Assembly (NCBI RefSeq): GCF_028595285.1 | Contig: NZ_JAQQXQ010000008.1 | Span: forward strand, 62,001 to 126,000 | DNA from: Erythrobacter fulvus | Lineage (GTDB): Bacteria; Pseudomonadota; Alphaproteobacteria; Sphingomonadales; Sphingomonadaceae | DNA: 64,000 bases | Direction of reading: 5' to 3' | In this document: piece after piece, positions 7,909 through 17,583 of the stretch | Layout: the number at the start of each line of letters is the position of its first letter | Numbering within the stretch: the first letter of the stretch is position 1 | The notes under the pieces: model-generated | Told to the model about the DNA's origin: nothing | The model's database searches: none | The model's input: the letters and a program-made list of their open reading frames with translations, nothing else | Made by a program: the position numbers and the translations under genes

Positions 7909-9033
7909 TTAGCAGCCTGCATCAAAAATTGAGCCCACATCCCGCCCCTCAATCTTACATAGATCGGACCCTTGGATGCACCAAGCATCGCCACCAAGTT
8001 GTAGCGCTCCCAAAGGGTGCTTGGCAAAGGCGTTATGAATTAGACTGCTCTTACGATCACGCCACTGCCATGGTTTGATACCATCGAAGATCAATACGGC
8101 GCTAACATTAGCCTTTCGAGCCCTACCTCCATCATTAAATAAGCCATCGTTATTACGGACCAAATTCGGCTCCCGATTTTCAATGCCGTCGCGGCCTATA
8201 TCAAATACAAGAGAATTAGTGCCATAATTAGCAGAAATATAGTCATCTTCAGTATCAACAATTGATCTAGCATTTAAAGCTATAATATAAGTCATTCCTA
8301 ACGATCTATACTTATTGGCCTTCTTCTCTAAAGCCATCTTTATTTCTTCACCGGATCGTCTTGTGGAGACGCCACCCACTTCAATCCCAATAGCTCGATA
8401 ATTGAGTGAATTCAAATCTCTGTTTGGGGATTCGATTAAAGAAATTTTAATGTAACATCCAGAATCTTTATATATGAATTTTTCATTCTTTTTCGGATTA
8501 GATTTAATCCAATTTTCAATAGAAATCTTTATTTTGTTCTTTTTTATAGATCGACTGGGTGGGATAATTTTTTCTAAAACAATATAGTGATTTTCGAGTG
8601 CGATTTCATTGATTGCATCCCGTATTTCAGATGATATTTTCGAAGACGACGCAACCTCATCAGATCGGTAATTTGGGGAAATTGCCTCGACCACAAAAAT
8701 CATTCCATCTTTTGTTTCGACCAAGAAATCTGGCGCCCCTTTTTGCCACTCAAAATCAGGCTCAATTTCAACGCGTTTGCATAGATTGGCCTGGAAAAAC
8801 TTGAAAAGAAAAAGCTCAAAAAAAGCAGACTCGTGCTGTCCGTCATCATGACTGCGGAAGTCACCCAGCCAGCGGGATCTAAATTCGCGAGGGTAGTCGC
8901 CAAACCAATTCTCTATCGTTCTTCTGGCTGTCTCGGCCTCTTCTCGAGCGGAAGTGTTCAAATAATTGAACATGCTTTCTGAACTCGACGGAGGTCCGAA
9001 CCTATGCTTTGGACAGTCGGAAAAAATGGTCAC
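7909..9033 (-). CDS. AT-rich gene, possible PD-(D/E)XK-like protein
   Basis: This 374-residue protein is not a family I can name. Its codon use is strikingly AT-rich (many AAA, ATT and TTT codons) compared with every neighbour, which points to recent acquisition. Near the N-terminus, HESAFFELFLFKFF (Glu68, Glu73), then GAPDFLVE (Asp102) and IFVVEAIS (Glu116), resembles the E...PD...E core of a PD-(D/E)XK nuclease, but the lysine two residues after the last acid is missing. The rest is lysine-rich with no membrane segment. The GTG at 9033 gives the longest frame; an ATG at 8973 is an alternative. A stand-alone defence or restriction-type function is a guess. Confidence 0.7.
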   Translation of the reverse strand: MTIFSDCPKHRFGPPSSSESMFNYLNTSAREEAETARRTIENWFGDYPREFRSRWLGDFRSHDDGQHESAFFELFLFKFFQANLCKRVEIEPDFEWQKGAPDFLVETKDGMIFVVEAISPNYRSDEVASSSKISSEIRDAINEIALENHYIVLEKIIPPSRSIKKNKIKISIENWIKSNPKKNEKFIYKDSGCYIKISLIESPNRDLNSLNYRAIGIEVGGVSTRRSGEEIKMALEKKANKYRSLGMTYIIALNARSIVDTEDDYISANYGTNSLVFDIGRDGIENREPNLVRNNDGLFNDGGRARKANVSAVLIFDGIKPWQWRDRKSSLIHNAFAKHPLGALQLGGDAWCIQGSDLCKIEGRDVGSIFDAGC

Positions 9034-9038
9034 TAGCG

Positions 9039-9593
9039 CTACCCCCGCACAATCTCCTCCGCCAGCACCGCGACGGTCACGCCCAGCTGGCTCACCTTGA
9101 GGACATTATACGCGCGCTGGCCGTCCTCCGATAAGGTCAGCTCCTGACGCACGCTGAAGCCGCCCTTCATGCGGTATTCGAGCACCAGCCGGTTCCCCTC
9201 GCTACGCCCCCGCACCGGCCCGATCGCGTCGGTCAGCGTGCCTTCGTAATAGCCGGGGGCCACCTCGATCAGGCGCCATTGGCGCTCGCGGGGTTTTTTG
9301 GCGCCCTCGATCACGGTCTGGTCGAGCACCAGGACGCGGGTCGGTGCGGCGTCCCAGCTGGCTTCGTGGTGCGGCTCGATCACGATCCGCCCGCGGCTCT
9401 CCACGGTGACGGGGACGGGATCGGACAGCGCCTTTTTCAGCGTCGCGGTGCCGCGGCTCTCTCCTAGGAAGAACACGAAGGGATCGAAGCGCGGCGCCTC
9501 TGCACGGGCGATGACGGGCGCGGTTTCGGGTGTGGAGACGCAGGCCCCCAGCATCAGCGCCAGCGACGACGCAGCGATCAGGCCGGTGCGCAC
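9039..9593 (-). CDS. DUF3833-like lipoprotein
   Basis: This 184-residue protein starts with a signal sequence ending in the lipobox L-G-A-C (Cys18). The mature region begins with FDPFVFFLGESRGTATL and continues with LDQTVIEG, RQWRLIEVAPGYYEGTLTDA and GNRLVLEYRM, matching the strand pattern of DUF3833, a family of proteobacterial lipoproteins of unknown function. The AT-rich gene begins six bases after its stop, so the latter appears to have been inserted behind it or to use its transcript. Confidence 0.75.
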   Translation of the reverse strand: MRTGLIAASSLALMLGACVSTPETAPVIARAEAPRFDPFVFFLGESRGTATLKKALSDPVPVTVESRGRIVIEPHHEASWDAAPTRVLVLDQTVIEGAKKPRERQWRLIEVAPGYYEGTLTDAIGPVRGRSEGNRLVLEYRMKGGFSVRQELTLSEDGQRAYNVLKVSQLGVTVAVLAEEIVRG

Positions 9594-9604
9594 GCCGCCT
9601 GCCC

Positions 9605-9811
9605 TCAGCGGTCCCGGTAAGCCGCGATCGGCTCGCCCACCACGAAGCGCGCCGCGCCGATATCGGCGCCGCCGGCATCGCGTTCGTGACGGATGCGGCA
9701 GGCCAGCACCGCAACCGCATCGCCATAGGCCGCACGGTTGCGACGCGTCCGGGCGCGGCTTTCGCCGACAAGGGCGATCTGGTGGGCGTGGAGGAGCTGG
9801 TTGAGATCCAT
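9605..9811 (-). CDS. Small hypothetical protein (MDLNQLLHAHQ type)
   Basis: This 68-residue protein starts MDLNQLLHAHQIALVGESRA and ends in a hydrophobic-basic stretch. The ATG at 9811 is preferred over the one 21 bases upstream because similar small proteins of sphingomonads, as I recall them, start with MDLNQLL. It is just upstream of the DUF3833 lipoprotein gene on the same strand with a gap of 11 bases, so they are probably co-transcribed. No domain or function is recognised. Confidence 0.6.
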   Translation of the reverse strand: MDLNQLLHAHQIALVGESRARTRRNRAAYGDAVAVLACRIRHERDAGGADIGAARFVVGEPIAAYRDR

Positions 9812-9919
9812 CGAAACGGGCGGCCTTTGCATCTGGAGACGGACTATGGACGGGAAGCGGACAGCGTCAAGGGCTCCCGGTGAACCGGAAGCCCTTGACT
9901 ATGGACAGGTTGGCCTGCG

Positions 9920-10162
9920 TCAGCTCTGCTGTTTCGAGCCGCTGCCGCTGTTACCCTGCTCCATCTGCAGATTGGTGGCGTGTGCCTTGCCACCATCAAC
10001 CTGCCGCGTGTCATAGCCGTAGCGCTGGTTGGTGCGCGGCTCCTGCGCCTGCTGTTGCAGATCGGTCTTGTTGAACGGCAGGGCATCGCCACCCTTGTCC
10101 GGCGTAATCATCCCGGCGCCCTTGGCGGTGTCGTAGGAGTGAATCTTGCCATAATTGGTCAT
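9920..10162 (-). CDS. Cold-shock-like small protein
   Basis: This 80-residue protein begins MTNYGKIHSYDTAKGAGMIT, which follows the strand order of a cold-shock domain (GKI-x-x-Y-x-x-x-K-G-x-G-x-I), and continues with DALPFNKTDLQQQ in place of the RNP2 motif. The aromatic residues of canonical RNP motifs are largely absent, so RNA binding may differ. The C-terminal half is Gln/Gly/Ser-rich and probably unstructured. The ATG at 10162 is preceded by GGAAGC; an upstream in-frame ATG would add 11 residues with no such site. Confidence 0.7.
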   Translation of the reverse strand: MTNYGKIHSYDTAKGAGMITPDKGGDALPFNKTDLQQQAQEPRTNQRYGYDTRQVDGGKAHATNLQMEQGNSGSGSKQQS

Positions 10163-10423
10163 GATGGTGCTTCCTTTTGTGTCCGCGCGGGCCATCAGAT
10201 GTGATGACTTGCGCCCGGGGCCAAAAGCCGCTTTGAATATTGTGACAATTTTTATTGTCCTTTATTTATTCATGCTTGACTGGTAGCCATACTGATATGG
10301 GGATGTATATTGATTCCGCAATGACTTCATTTAAATTTATTGAATTATTATTTCATCTCAATTGACTCATCTGTCATATAGGCGCATCGCTATTGCGGGC
10401 ATTCCGCCCGATTGGAACATCCG
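10163..10423. other. AT-rich divergent promoter region
   Basis: Between the divergent cold-shock-like gene and the small lysine-rich gene there are 261 bases, of which 10235-10383 are strongly AT-rich against a GC-rich background. A rightward TTGATT (10310-10315), 16-base gap, TAAATT (10332-10337) is a possible promoter for the small gene. The region may also contain the promoter and leader of the leftward gene. No gene is seen in it. Confidence 0.35.
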
Positions 10424-10558
10424 ATGGCCAAGGGCCAAGCAAAGAAGAGCCGGGAAACCCGCAAGCCCAAGAAGGACAAGGGCCCCAAGACAAACGCCAG
10501 CCAGCCGAGCCTGAAGCCCGGCGCGATCAAGGGCCTGGAGAACATGAAGAACAGCTAG
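10424..10558 (+). CDS. Lysine-rich small protein, 44 residues
   Basis: A short frame encodes a 44-residue, strongly basic protein beginning MAKGQAKKSRETRKPKKDKG and ending KGLENMKNS. The codon use is typical of this genome (AAG, GGC, CCC), which supports translation, and an AT-rich promoter-like stretch lies upstream. There is no clear Shine-Dalgarno sequence. Small lysine-rich proteins of this kind are common in related genomes as conserved hypotheticals; nucleic acid or ribosome binding is a guess from the charge. Confidence 0.6.
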   Translation: MAKGQAKKSRETRKPKKDKGPKTNASQPSLKPGAIKGLENMKNS

Positions 10559-10586
10559 GCGCGGGGCCGCACCGCCGGCTGCCCGT

Positions 10587-11081
10587 TCAAGACTGCGGCT
10601 TGTGGGCGAGGCACTCCATCTCCACCCTAGCGCCGAGGGCAAGGCCGTTCACCCCCATCGCCGAGCGTGCCGGATAGCGGCCCTTTTCGAAATAGCCGGC
10701 GTAGATCGCGTTGAAGGCGGGCCAGTCGGCCATGTCGGCCAGCATCACGGTGCATTTGAACACATCGCCCAGCCCCAGCCCGTGGCGGGCGAGGCGGGCT
10801 TTCAGCCGTTCGAAGATGCGGTGCGTTTCCGGCTCGATGCCGCCCGGCACCAGCGAGCGTCCGTCGCCCGCTTCGCCGATATCGCCCGACAGGTAGAGCA
10901 CCTCGCCCACCTGCACCGCATCGGCAAAGGGATAGGGCAGGGTCGATGGGTAGAAGATGATGCCCCCTGCCCCGGCGGCCTCGCCCGTCTCTGCCCCGGT
11001 GTGGCCGTCGGCGCTGGCCGGAACCGGCGCCAGGGCCAGTCCCGCCGCCAGCGCCAGTGCGGCGATGATGCGTGTCGTCAT
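10587..11081 (-). CDS. RidA-family protein with signal peptide
   Basis: This 164-residue protein has an N-terminal Sec signal peptide (MTTRIIAALALAAGLALAPV, likely cut after ASA) followed by a RidA/YjgF domain: FYPSTLPYPFADAVQVGEVL, YLSGDIGE, HRIFERLKARLARHGLGLGD, KCTVMLADMADWPAFNAIYA, and the family signature PARSAMGVNGLALGARVEME, with the conserved Arg and Glu residues. Cytoplasmic RidA deaminates reactive enamines; an exported form has a less certain role. The ATG at 11081 follows a run of G residues (GGGGGGGAATGAC). Confidence 0.85.
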   Translation of the reverse strand: MTTRIIAALALAAGLALAPVPASADGHTGAETGEAAGAGGIIFYPSTLPYPFADAVQVGEVLYLSGDIGEAGDGRSLVPGGIEPETHRIFERLKARLARHGLGLGDVFKCTVMLADMADWPAFNAIYAGYFEKGRYPARSAMGVNGLALGARVEMECLAHKPQS

Positions 11082-11112
11082 GTCATTCCCCCCCTTGTTT
11101 CCCCTCGGCCGC

Positions 11113-13138
<2,026 letters not shown>

Positions 13139-13220
13139 TGACCACTAGCGCGTCAAGGCGGACAAATCCAGCAGTTCGACACCGGCGGGGCGCTTTGGCT
13201 GCGGTTGCAGGCCCGGCGAT

Positions 13221-13688
13221 CTATTCTGCGGCCGCGCGCTGCGAATGGAAGAAATCGAGCTTCCAGCGGGTGCCGTCATGAACCAGCACGGCCGATTCCA
13301 GCCATCGCACGGGGCGCACATCGGGCGGGGTGCCCGCGCTGCCGGTGTTCTCCCATTGCGACCACGCGACATCACAACGCACAGTGGTATCCATCGGGCC
13401 GAGATTCCAGTTGATTTCGACCCCATTGCCCAAGGCTTCGACGACAACGTCGACAAGTGTCGCGCCCGGAAAGCGCTCGCCCACATCGAAAGCGTAAAAG
13501 GTCGAGGTCGTCAGCTGCGCGAACGGAGCCTTGTCCTCAATCCGCAGCGCGTCGAAGAAATCGTGGATGGTCTGCTCGATCTCGGCGGGCGCAGCAACGG
13601 AATCGGGACATTCGGCCGTGGCGGCATGGGCCGGAGCGCCTGGCACGAATGATGCGGCGAAGGCGGCAAGAAGGGCTGCTGGTTTCAT
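13221..13688 (-). CDS. Exported NTF2/SnoaL-like protein
   Basis: This 155-residue protein has a signal peptide (MKPAALLAAFAASFVPGAPA) and a mature domain of about 130 residues with the layout of an NTF2-like fold: HDFFDALRIEDKAPFAQLTT, STFYAFDVGERF, and C-terminal strands ending RWKLDFFHSQRAAAE. NTF2-like domains serve as enzymes or binding modules, so no activity can be assigned. The ATG at 13688 is chosen because it gives the signal peptide; the frame continues upstream through a GC-rich tandem repeat that is unlikely to be coding. Confidence 0.75.
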   Translation of the reverse strand: MKPAALLAAFAASFVPGAPAHAATAECPDSVAAPAEIEQTIHDFFDALRIEDKAPFAQLTTSTFYAFDVGERFPGATLVDVVVEALGNGVEINWNLGPMDTTVRCDVAWSQWENTGSAGTPPDVRPVRWLESAVLVHDGTRWKLDFFHSQRAAAE

Positions 13689-13763
13689 GTTTGGGACAAT
13701 GCGCCGCCTGCCTGACAAGTCAATCTCCGGCTCGACCATCCCCGCCTTGCCGGCGCGGCGTCG

Positions 13764-13808
13764 CATCGCGCGGCGGGGCATCGCGCGGCGGGGCATCGCG
13801 CGGCGGCG
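13764..13808. repeat. Three 15-bp tandem repeats
   Basis: Three adjacent copies of CATCGCGCGGCGGGG occupy 13764-13808; the first two are identical and the third differs at one base. They lie between the NTF2-like gene and the amidohydrolase gene. They look like a small GC-rich minisatellite, with no evident signal function. Confidence 0.85.
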
Positions 13809-13833
13809 AACGCCGGCCCGGCAAGACGCCCCC

Positions 13834-15117
13834 TCAGTCGATCACCCGCCCCCGCACCATCACGAAATCGACATCTTCCAGCACGGTCACATCGGCCAGC
13901 GGGTTGCCGTCCACCGCGATGATGTCCGCCGAATAGCCGGGCGCGAGGCGGCCGATCTGGCTTTCCATGCCGAGCACCTTGGCAGCACCGGTGGTGGCGC
14001 TGGCCAGCACTTCGCGGTCGCTCATGCCTTGTTTGCGCATCAGGCCCAGTTCCTCGGCATTGCGGCCATGCTGGAACACGCCCGCGTCGGTGCCGAAGAC
14101 CACGGTCACGCCATATTGGCGCGCACGGCTGACGAGCGAGGCCATCAGCGGCTGCACGGCGCGGATCTTGTCCTCAACCACGGGAGTATAGACGCCCTTG
14201 CCCAGCCCTTCGGAAACACCCTCCAGCGCCATCAGCGTCGGCACCAGCACTGTGCCGTTGGCCCTCATCGCCTTTGCAGCCGCTTCATCGAGATAGGTGC
14301 CGTGCTCGATCGAATCGATCCCCGCTTCGGCGGCCTGCTGGATCCCGCGCGCGCCGTGGGCGTGGGCCATGACTTTCAGGCCCAGCGAATGCGCCGTATC
14401 GGCAATCGCCTTCATTTCTTGCGGAGTGAAATGCGCCTCCAGCCCGCGCCCCTGCTGCGACAGGACGCCGCCGGTAGCGGTGATCTTGATCACGTCCGAA
14501 CCGTTCTGGCTGGCAAGCCGCACCTTGGCCGCGCATTCGACCTCGCCGGTGCAGGTGAAGCCGGAATCAAGCAGCTCGTTCACCTCGGGCCGGAAGCCGT
14601 TGACGTCGGCGTGCCCGCCGATGATCGACAGCGCCGGGCCGGCGGCGACGATACGCGGCCCCGGCACCAGCCCTTCGGCGGTGCCGCGCCGCAGGACAAA
14701 GGCGGTTTCCTGGGCGCTGCCCGCTTCGCGCACCGTGGTGAAGCCCGCGCGCACCGTCACCAGCGCGTTCTTGGCCCCCACGACCACGCCCCATTCATCG
14801 GGCTCGGTCGCCTCTTTCCAGAAATCGCCGCCCGGATCGCCGGTAAGGTGGGTGTGAAGATCGATCAGGCCGGGCAGCACGGTCTTACTCGCCAGATCGA
14901 TCTCGCGGTCCGCTACGACCGCCCCGTGACCGGGCGTGATCGACACGATCTTGCCGTTGGCCACGATGATCGTCGCCGGGCCGGTCGGATCGCCGGCGGC
15001 ATCGGTGATGACACTGCCGGCACGGATTGCCACGGTTTCGGCGGCAAGCGGCGCGGCCATTACCGCAGCCAGTGTGCCGACAAGTGCGGCCATCCGGCGC
15101 ATGGGTTGCTTCATCAT
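13834..15117 (-). CDS. Exported amidohydrolase
   Basis: This 427-residue protein has a signal peptide ending in PLAAET and an amidohydrolase-superfamily domain of the imidazolonepropionase/Xaa-Pro dipeptidase-like group. Metal-binding elements are visible in order: LIDLHTHL, the bridging lysine in DVIKITATGGVLS, HAHGARGIQQAAEAGIDSIE HGT and the late GTDAG aspartate. Substrates of this exported subgroup are often dipeptides with bulky residues, but this cannot be read from the sequence. The start MMKQPMRRMAA has several basic residues as expected for the signal peptide n-region. Confidence 0.87.
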   Translation of the reverse strand: MMKQPMRRMAALVGTLAAVMAAPLAAETVAIRAGSVITDAAGDPTGPATIIVANGKIVSITPGHGAVVADREIDLASKTVLPGLIDLHTHLTGDPGGDFWKEATEPDEWGVVVGAKNALVTVRAGFTTVREAGSAQETAFVLRRGTAEGLVPGPRIVAAGPALSIIGGHADVNGFRPEVNELLDSGFTCTGEVECAAKVRLASQNGSDVIKITATGGVLSQQGRGLEAHFTPQEMKAIADTAHSLGLKVMAHAHGARGIQQAAEAGIDSIEHGTYLDEAAAKAMRANGTVLVPTLMALEGVSEGLGKGVYTPVVEDKIRAVQPLMASLVSRARQYGVTVVFGTDAGVFQHGRNAEELGLMRKQGMSDREVLASATTGAAKVLGMESQIGRLAPGYSADIIAVDGNPLADVTVLEDVDFVMVRGRVID

Positions 15118-15216
15118 CTCTCTCCCGCAAGATTGGTGTTTCGGGAGACGTGATGCGCTGCGGGTGGCCGCGTGGCAAGCCCTGCCACAGCAAAGGCGTG
15201 CCGACCCTTTAGCCGA

Positions 15217-16173
15217 TCAGAAGGTGTAGCCGACCCCGAGCCCGAGGATGAACTGGTTCGCATCACCGCGCAGACGGGTATAGGGCGTGTCGGCCCCGTC
15301 GCCCACCAGCCGCGAATAGCCGCCGATCCCGGTCACGTTCCATCCGCCGTCGAGCGCATTGCCGCTGAGATCATAGGTCAGCAGCGCGGTGGTGCCGATC
15401 CGGTTCAATCCGCCATCGGCACGGAATTGCGGCAGGCCGGTGGCGAGCGCCTGCGCGGGCGAGACGGTGAAATAGTAGTCGGCGAAATTGTCGTCGATGA
15501 ACTCCGCGCTTGCCTGCGCCTGCAACACCATGGCGCGGCCTATTGGGGCGCGGTAGGCGATCTGCGGCTCGACGATCAGGCCGTCATGCGCGCCCAGCAC
15601 GTCCTTGCGCGCCTGCACGCCGATGGTGAGTTGATCGAACCGCTTGGCGACGCCCGGAAAGCTGATCCCCGCCGCAGCGCCCACTTCCAGCGCCGCATCG
15701 AGCTTGCCAGCGCGCGCCACCACTTCGTCGCTGATGCGGTTGTTGCGATCATTGCGGAAACGGAAGGCCGGGCCGAAACTCACTCGCGGCTTCGTGCGCG
15801 GGACGAAGCTTGGCTTGGGCGAGTTCAGATCGAGCACGAAGCCCGGGCCGTTGGGGCTGATCCCCACGCCGCCCACACGGCCGACGATCAGCGGCAACGG
15901 GAAAGCAATGTAATCGTCGGAACCGGCATAGCTCGGGACCATACCCGCACCAAGGCCGATGGTCGCCCATGTCTCGTCGAACACCGGCTTCATGAAGTTG
16001 AAGGACGCAGGCGGGGCGCCGGCAGGGGCAGGGGGCGGAGCGGGCTGGGTGTCCTCGCCCTCGGCAGCCGTGTCGCTGCGCTCCTCCGTCCCGTTCGCCA
16101 GCGCGGGCACAGCGCCGCCGATCAGCGCTGAAGCGCACAGGGCAAGCGGAACAGCGGCAGGCAGAAGCTTCAT
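15217..16173 (-). CDS. MipA/OmpV-family outer membrane protein
   Basis: This 318-residue protein has a Sec signal peptide, a Glu/Pro/Ala-rich linker and then a beta-barrel domain of the MipA/OmpV type. Family marks are LGAGMVPSYAGSDDYIAFPL and PLIVGRVGGVGISPNGPGF near the start of the barrel, VSFGPAFRFRNDRN, and the terminal aromatic FILGLGVGYTF that is recognised by the barrel assembly machinery. Some family members scaffold murein-synthesising complexes or take part in permeability; the role here is unknown. Confidence 0.9.
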   Translation of the reverse strand: MKLLPAAVPLALCASALIGGAVPALANGTEERSDTAAEGEDTQPAPPPAPAGAPPASFNFMKPVFDETWATIGLGAGMVPSYAGSDDYIAFPLPLIVGRVGGVGISPNGPGFVLDLNSPKPSFVPRTKPRVSFGPAFRFRNDRNNRISDEVVARAGKLDAALEVGAAAGISFPGVAKRFDQLTIGVQARKDVLGAHDGLIVEPQIAYRAPIGRAMVLQAQASAEFIDDNFADYYFTVSPAQALATGLPQFRADGGLNRIGTTALLTYDLSGNALDGGWNVTGIGGYSRLVGDGADTPYTRLRGDANQFILGLGVGYTF

Positions 16174-16329
16174 GATGCGATCCTCGGGAGAGATAGGACG
16201 GGCTTTATGCGAGTCTGTCTCAAAAACAGCGTTGCGGCCTTATGTTCCCGCGTGTGATGTTGCAACATGCTTTCATCAGGGCTGCGGCGCGGCGTCATTG
16301 CCGTTCCCGTCAGGCTCGCCTAGGGCTGA

Positions 16330-17583
16330 ATGGGCATGGATGATTCACGGCAAACCGACGGCTCCGGGCACGTGCCCGCCCACGATCTGGTGATCGTCGG
16401 CGGCGGGCTGGCGGGCGGGCTGATCGCGCTCGCGCTGCACCGCTATGCGCCGGGTTGCCGGTTCCTGCTGGTCGAGGCCGGACGCACGCTTGGCGGGCAT
16501 CACCGCTGGAGCTGGTTCGAAACCGATCTGCGCCTGCAAGCCCGCCAGCTGATGGACGGCTTCGCGCTCAACGGCTGGGACGAAGGCTACGACATCACCT
16601 TCCCCCGGCTGGGCCGCACCCTGCCAACCGCATATCGCTCGCTCGCCAGCGCCGAGTTCCACCGCGCGCTGATGGCCGAACTGCCCGAAGATCGCGTGAT
16701 GCTGGGTGCCAAGGCCGCCACGGTCGATGCCGACGGGGTCACACTCGCTGACGGCACGCGGATCGACGCGCGGCGGGTGATCGATTGCCGCGCATTCCGC
16801 CCCTCGCAACACCTTGCGGGCGGGTGGCAGGTATTCCTCGGCCAGCATTTCCGCTGCGAGGACCCGCACGGCCTCACCCGCCCCGTCATCATGGATGCCA
16901 GCGTCGATCAGGTCGCGCCCTACGGCAACGAGGCCGCCTACCGCTTCGTCTATGTCCTGCCGCTTTCGCCTACCGAGGTCTTCGTCGAGGACACCTATTA
17001 CGCCGATCAGCCGAAGATGGACGCAGAGGTGCTGAAAGGCCGGATCGCCGACTATGCCCGTCGCCACGGGTGGAAGGGCGAGGTGATCGATCAGGAAGCG
17101 GGCATCCTGCCGGTGGTGTCGGGCGGCAGCTTCCGCGCGGCACAGGCCGAAATCACCATCCCCGGCGTGGCGCTGGCGGGTGCGCGGGGCGGCTTTTCGC
17201 ACCCGCTCACCAGCTACACCCTGCCCTTTGCCGCCGACAATGCGCTCGCCATTGCGCGGCTGCTGGCGAACCGTCCGGGCATCTCGGGCAATGAACTCGC
17301 CGCCTTCTGCGCCGCCCGCGCAAAACGCCACTGGCGCGCCACCGCCTATTACCGGATGCTGAGCAGGATGCTGTTCGAGGCGGCCGAGCCGGACAAGCGC
17401 GTGGTGGTGTTCGAACATTTCTACGCGCTGCGCGGTCGGCTGGTCGAACGCTTCTATGCGGGCCGTTCGACCTGGCCCGATCGTTTGCGCATCCTTACCG
17501 GCAAGCCGCCCGTAGCTATCCCGCGCGCCATTCGTGCGCTGTTTTCCTCAGGTAAGCCTTTCAAAACGGAGACCCCGGCATGA
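16330..17583 (+). CDS. crtY: Lycopene beta-cyclase CrtY
   Basis: This 417-residue protein is a bacterial CrtY-type lycopene cyclase that closes both ends of lycopene into beta-rings, giving beta-carotene. The dinucleotide-binding motif DLVIVGGGLAGGLIALAL is near residue 19, followed by GGHHRWSWFETDL, a CrtY signature, and later PYRFVYVLPLSPTEVFVEDT-like sequence (AAYRFVYVLPLSPTEV, FVEDTYY) plus the LTSYTLPFA segment. A second in-frame ATG two codons on is possible. The stop overlaps the crtI start (ATGA), so the two are translationally coupled. Confidence 0.95.
   Translation: MGMDDSRQTDGSGHVPAHDLVIVGGGLAGGLIALALHRYAPGCRFLLVEAGRTLGGHHRWSWFETDLRLQARQLMDGFALNGWDEGYDITFPRLGRTLPTAYRSLASAEFHRALMAELPEDRVMLGAKAATVDADGVTLADGTRIDARRVIDCRAFRPSQHLAGGWQVFLGQHFRCEDPHGLTRPVIMDASVDQVAPYGNEAAYRFVYVLPLSPTEVFVEDTYYADQPKMDAEVLKGRIADYARRHGWKGEVIDQEAGILPVVSGGSFRAAQAEITIPGVALAGARGGFSHPLTSYTLPFAADNALAIARLLANRPGISGNELAAFCAARAKRHWRATAYYRMLSRMLFEAAEPDKRVVVFEHFYALRGRLVERFYAGRSTWPDRLRILTGKPPVAIPRAIRALFSSGKPFKTETPA

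Noticed and set aside
13764-13808. CRISPR-like or regulatory repeat
   Set aside because: Three 15-base units without spacers are only a GC-rich tandem repeat.
13531-15153. A 540-residue frame opposite the amidohydrolase
   Set aside because: It is antisense to a gene with full metal-binding motifs and shows the His/Arg-rich composition typical of shadows.
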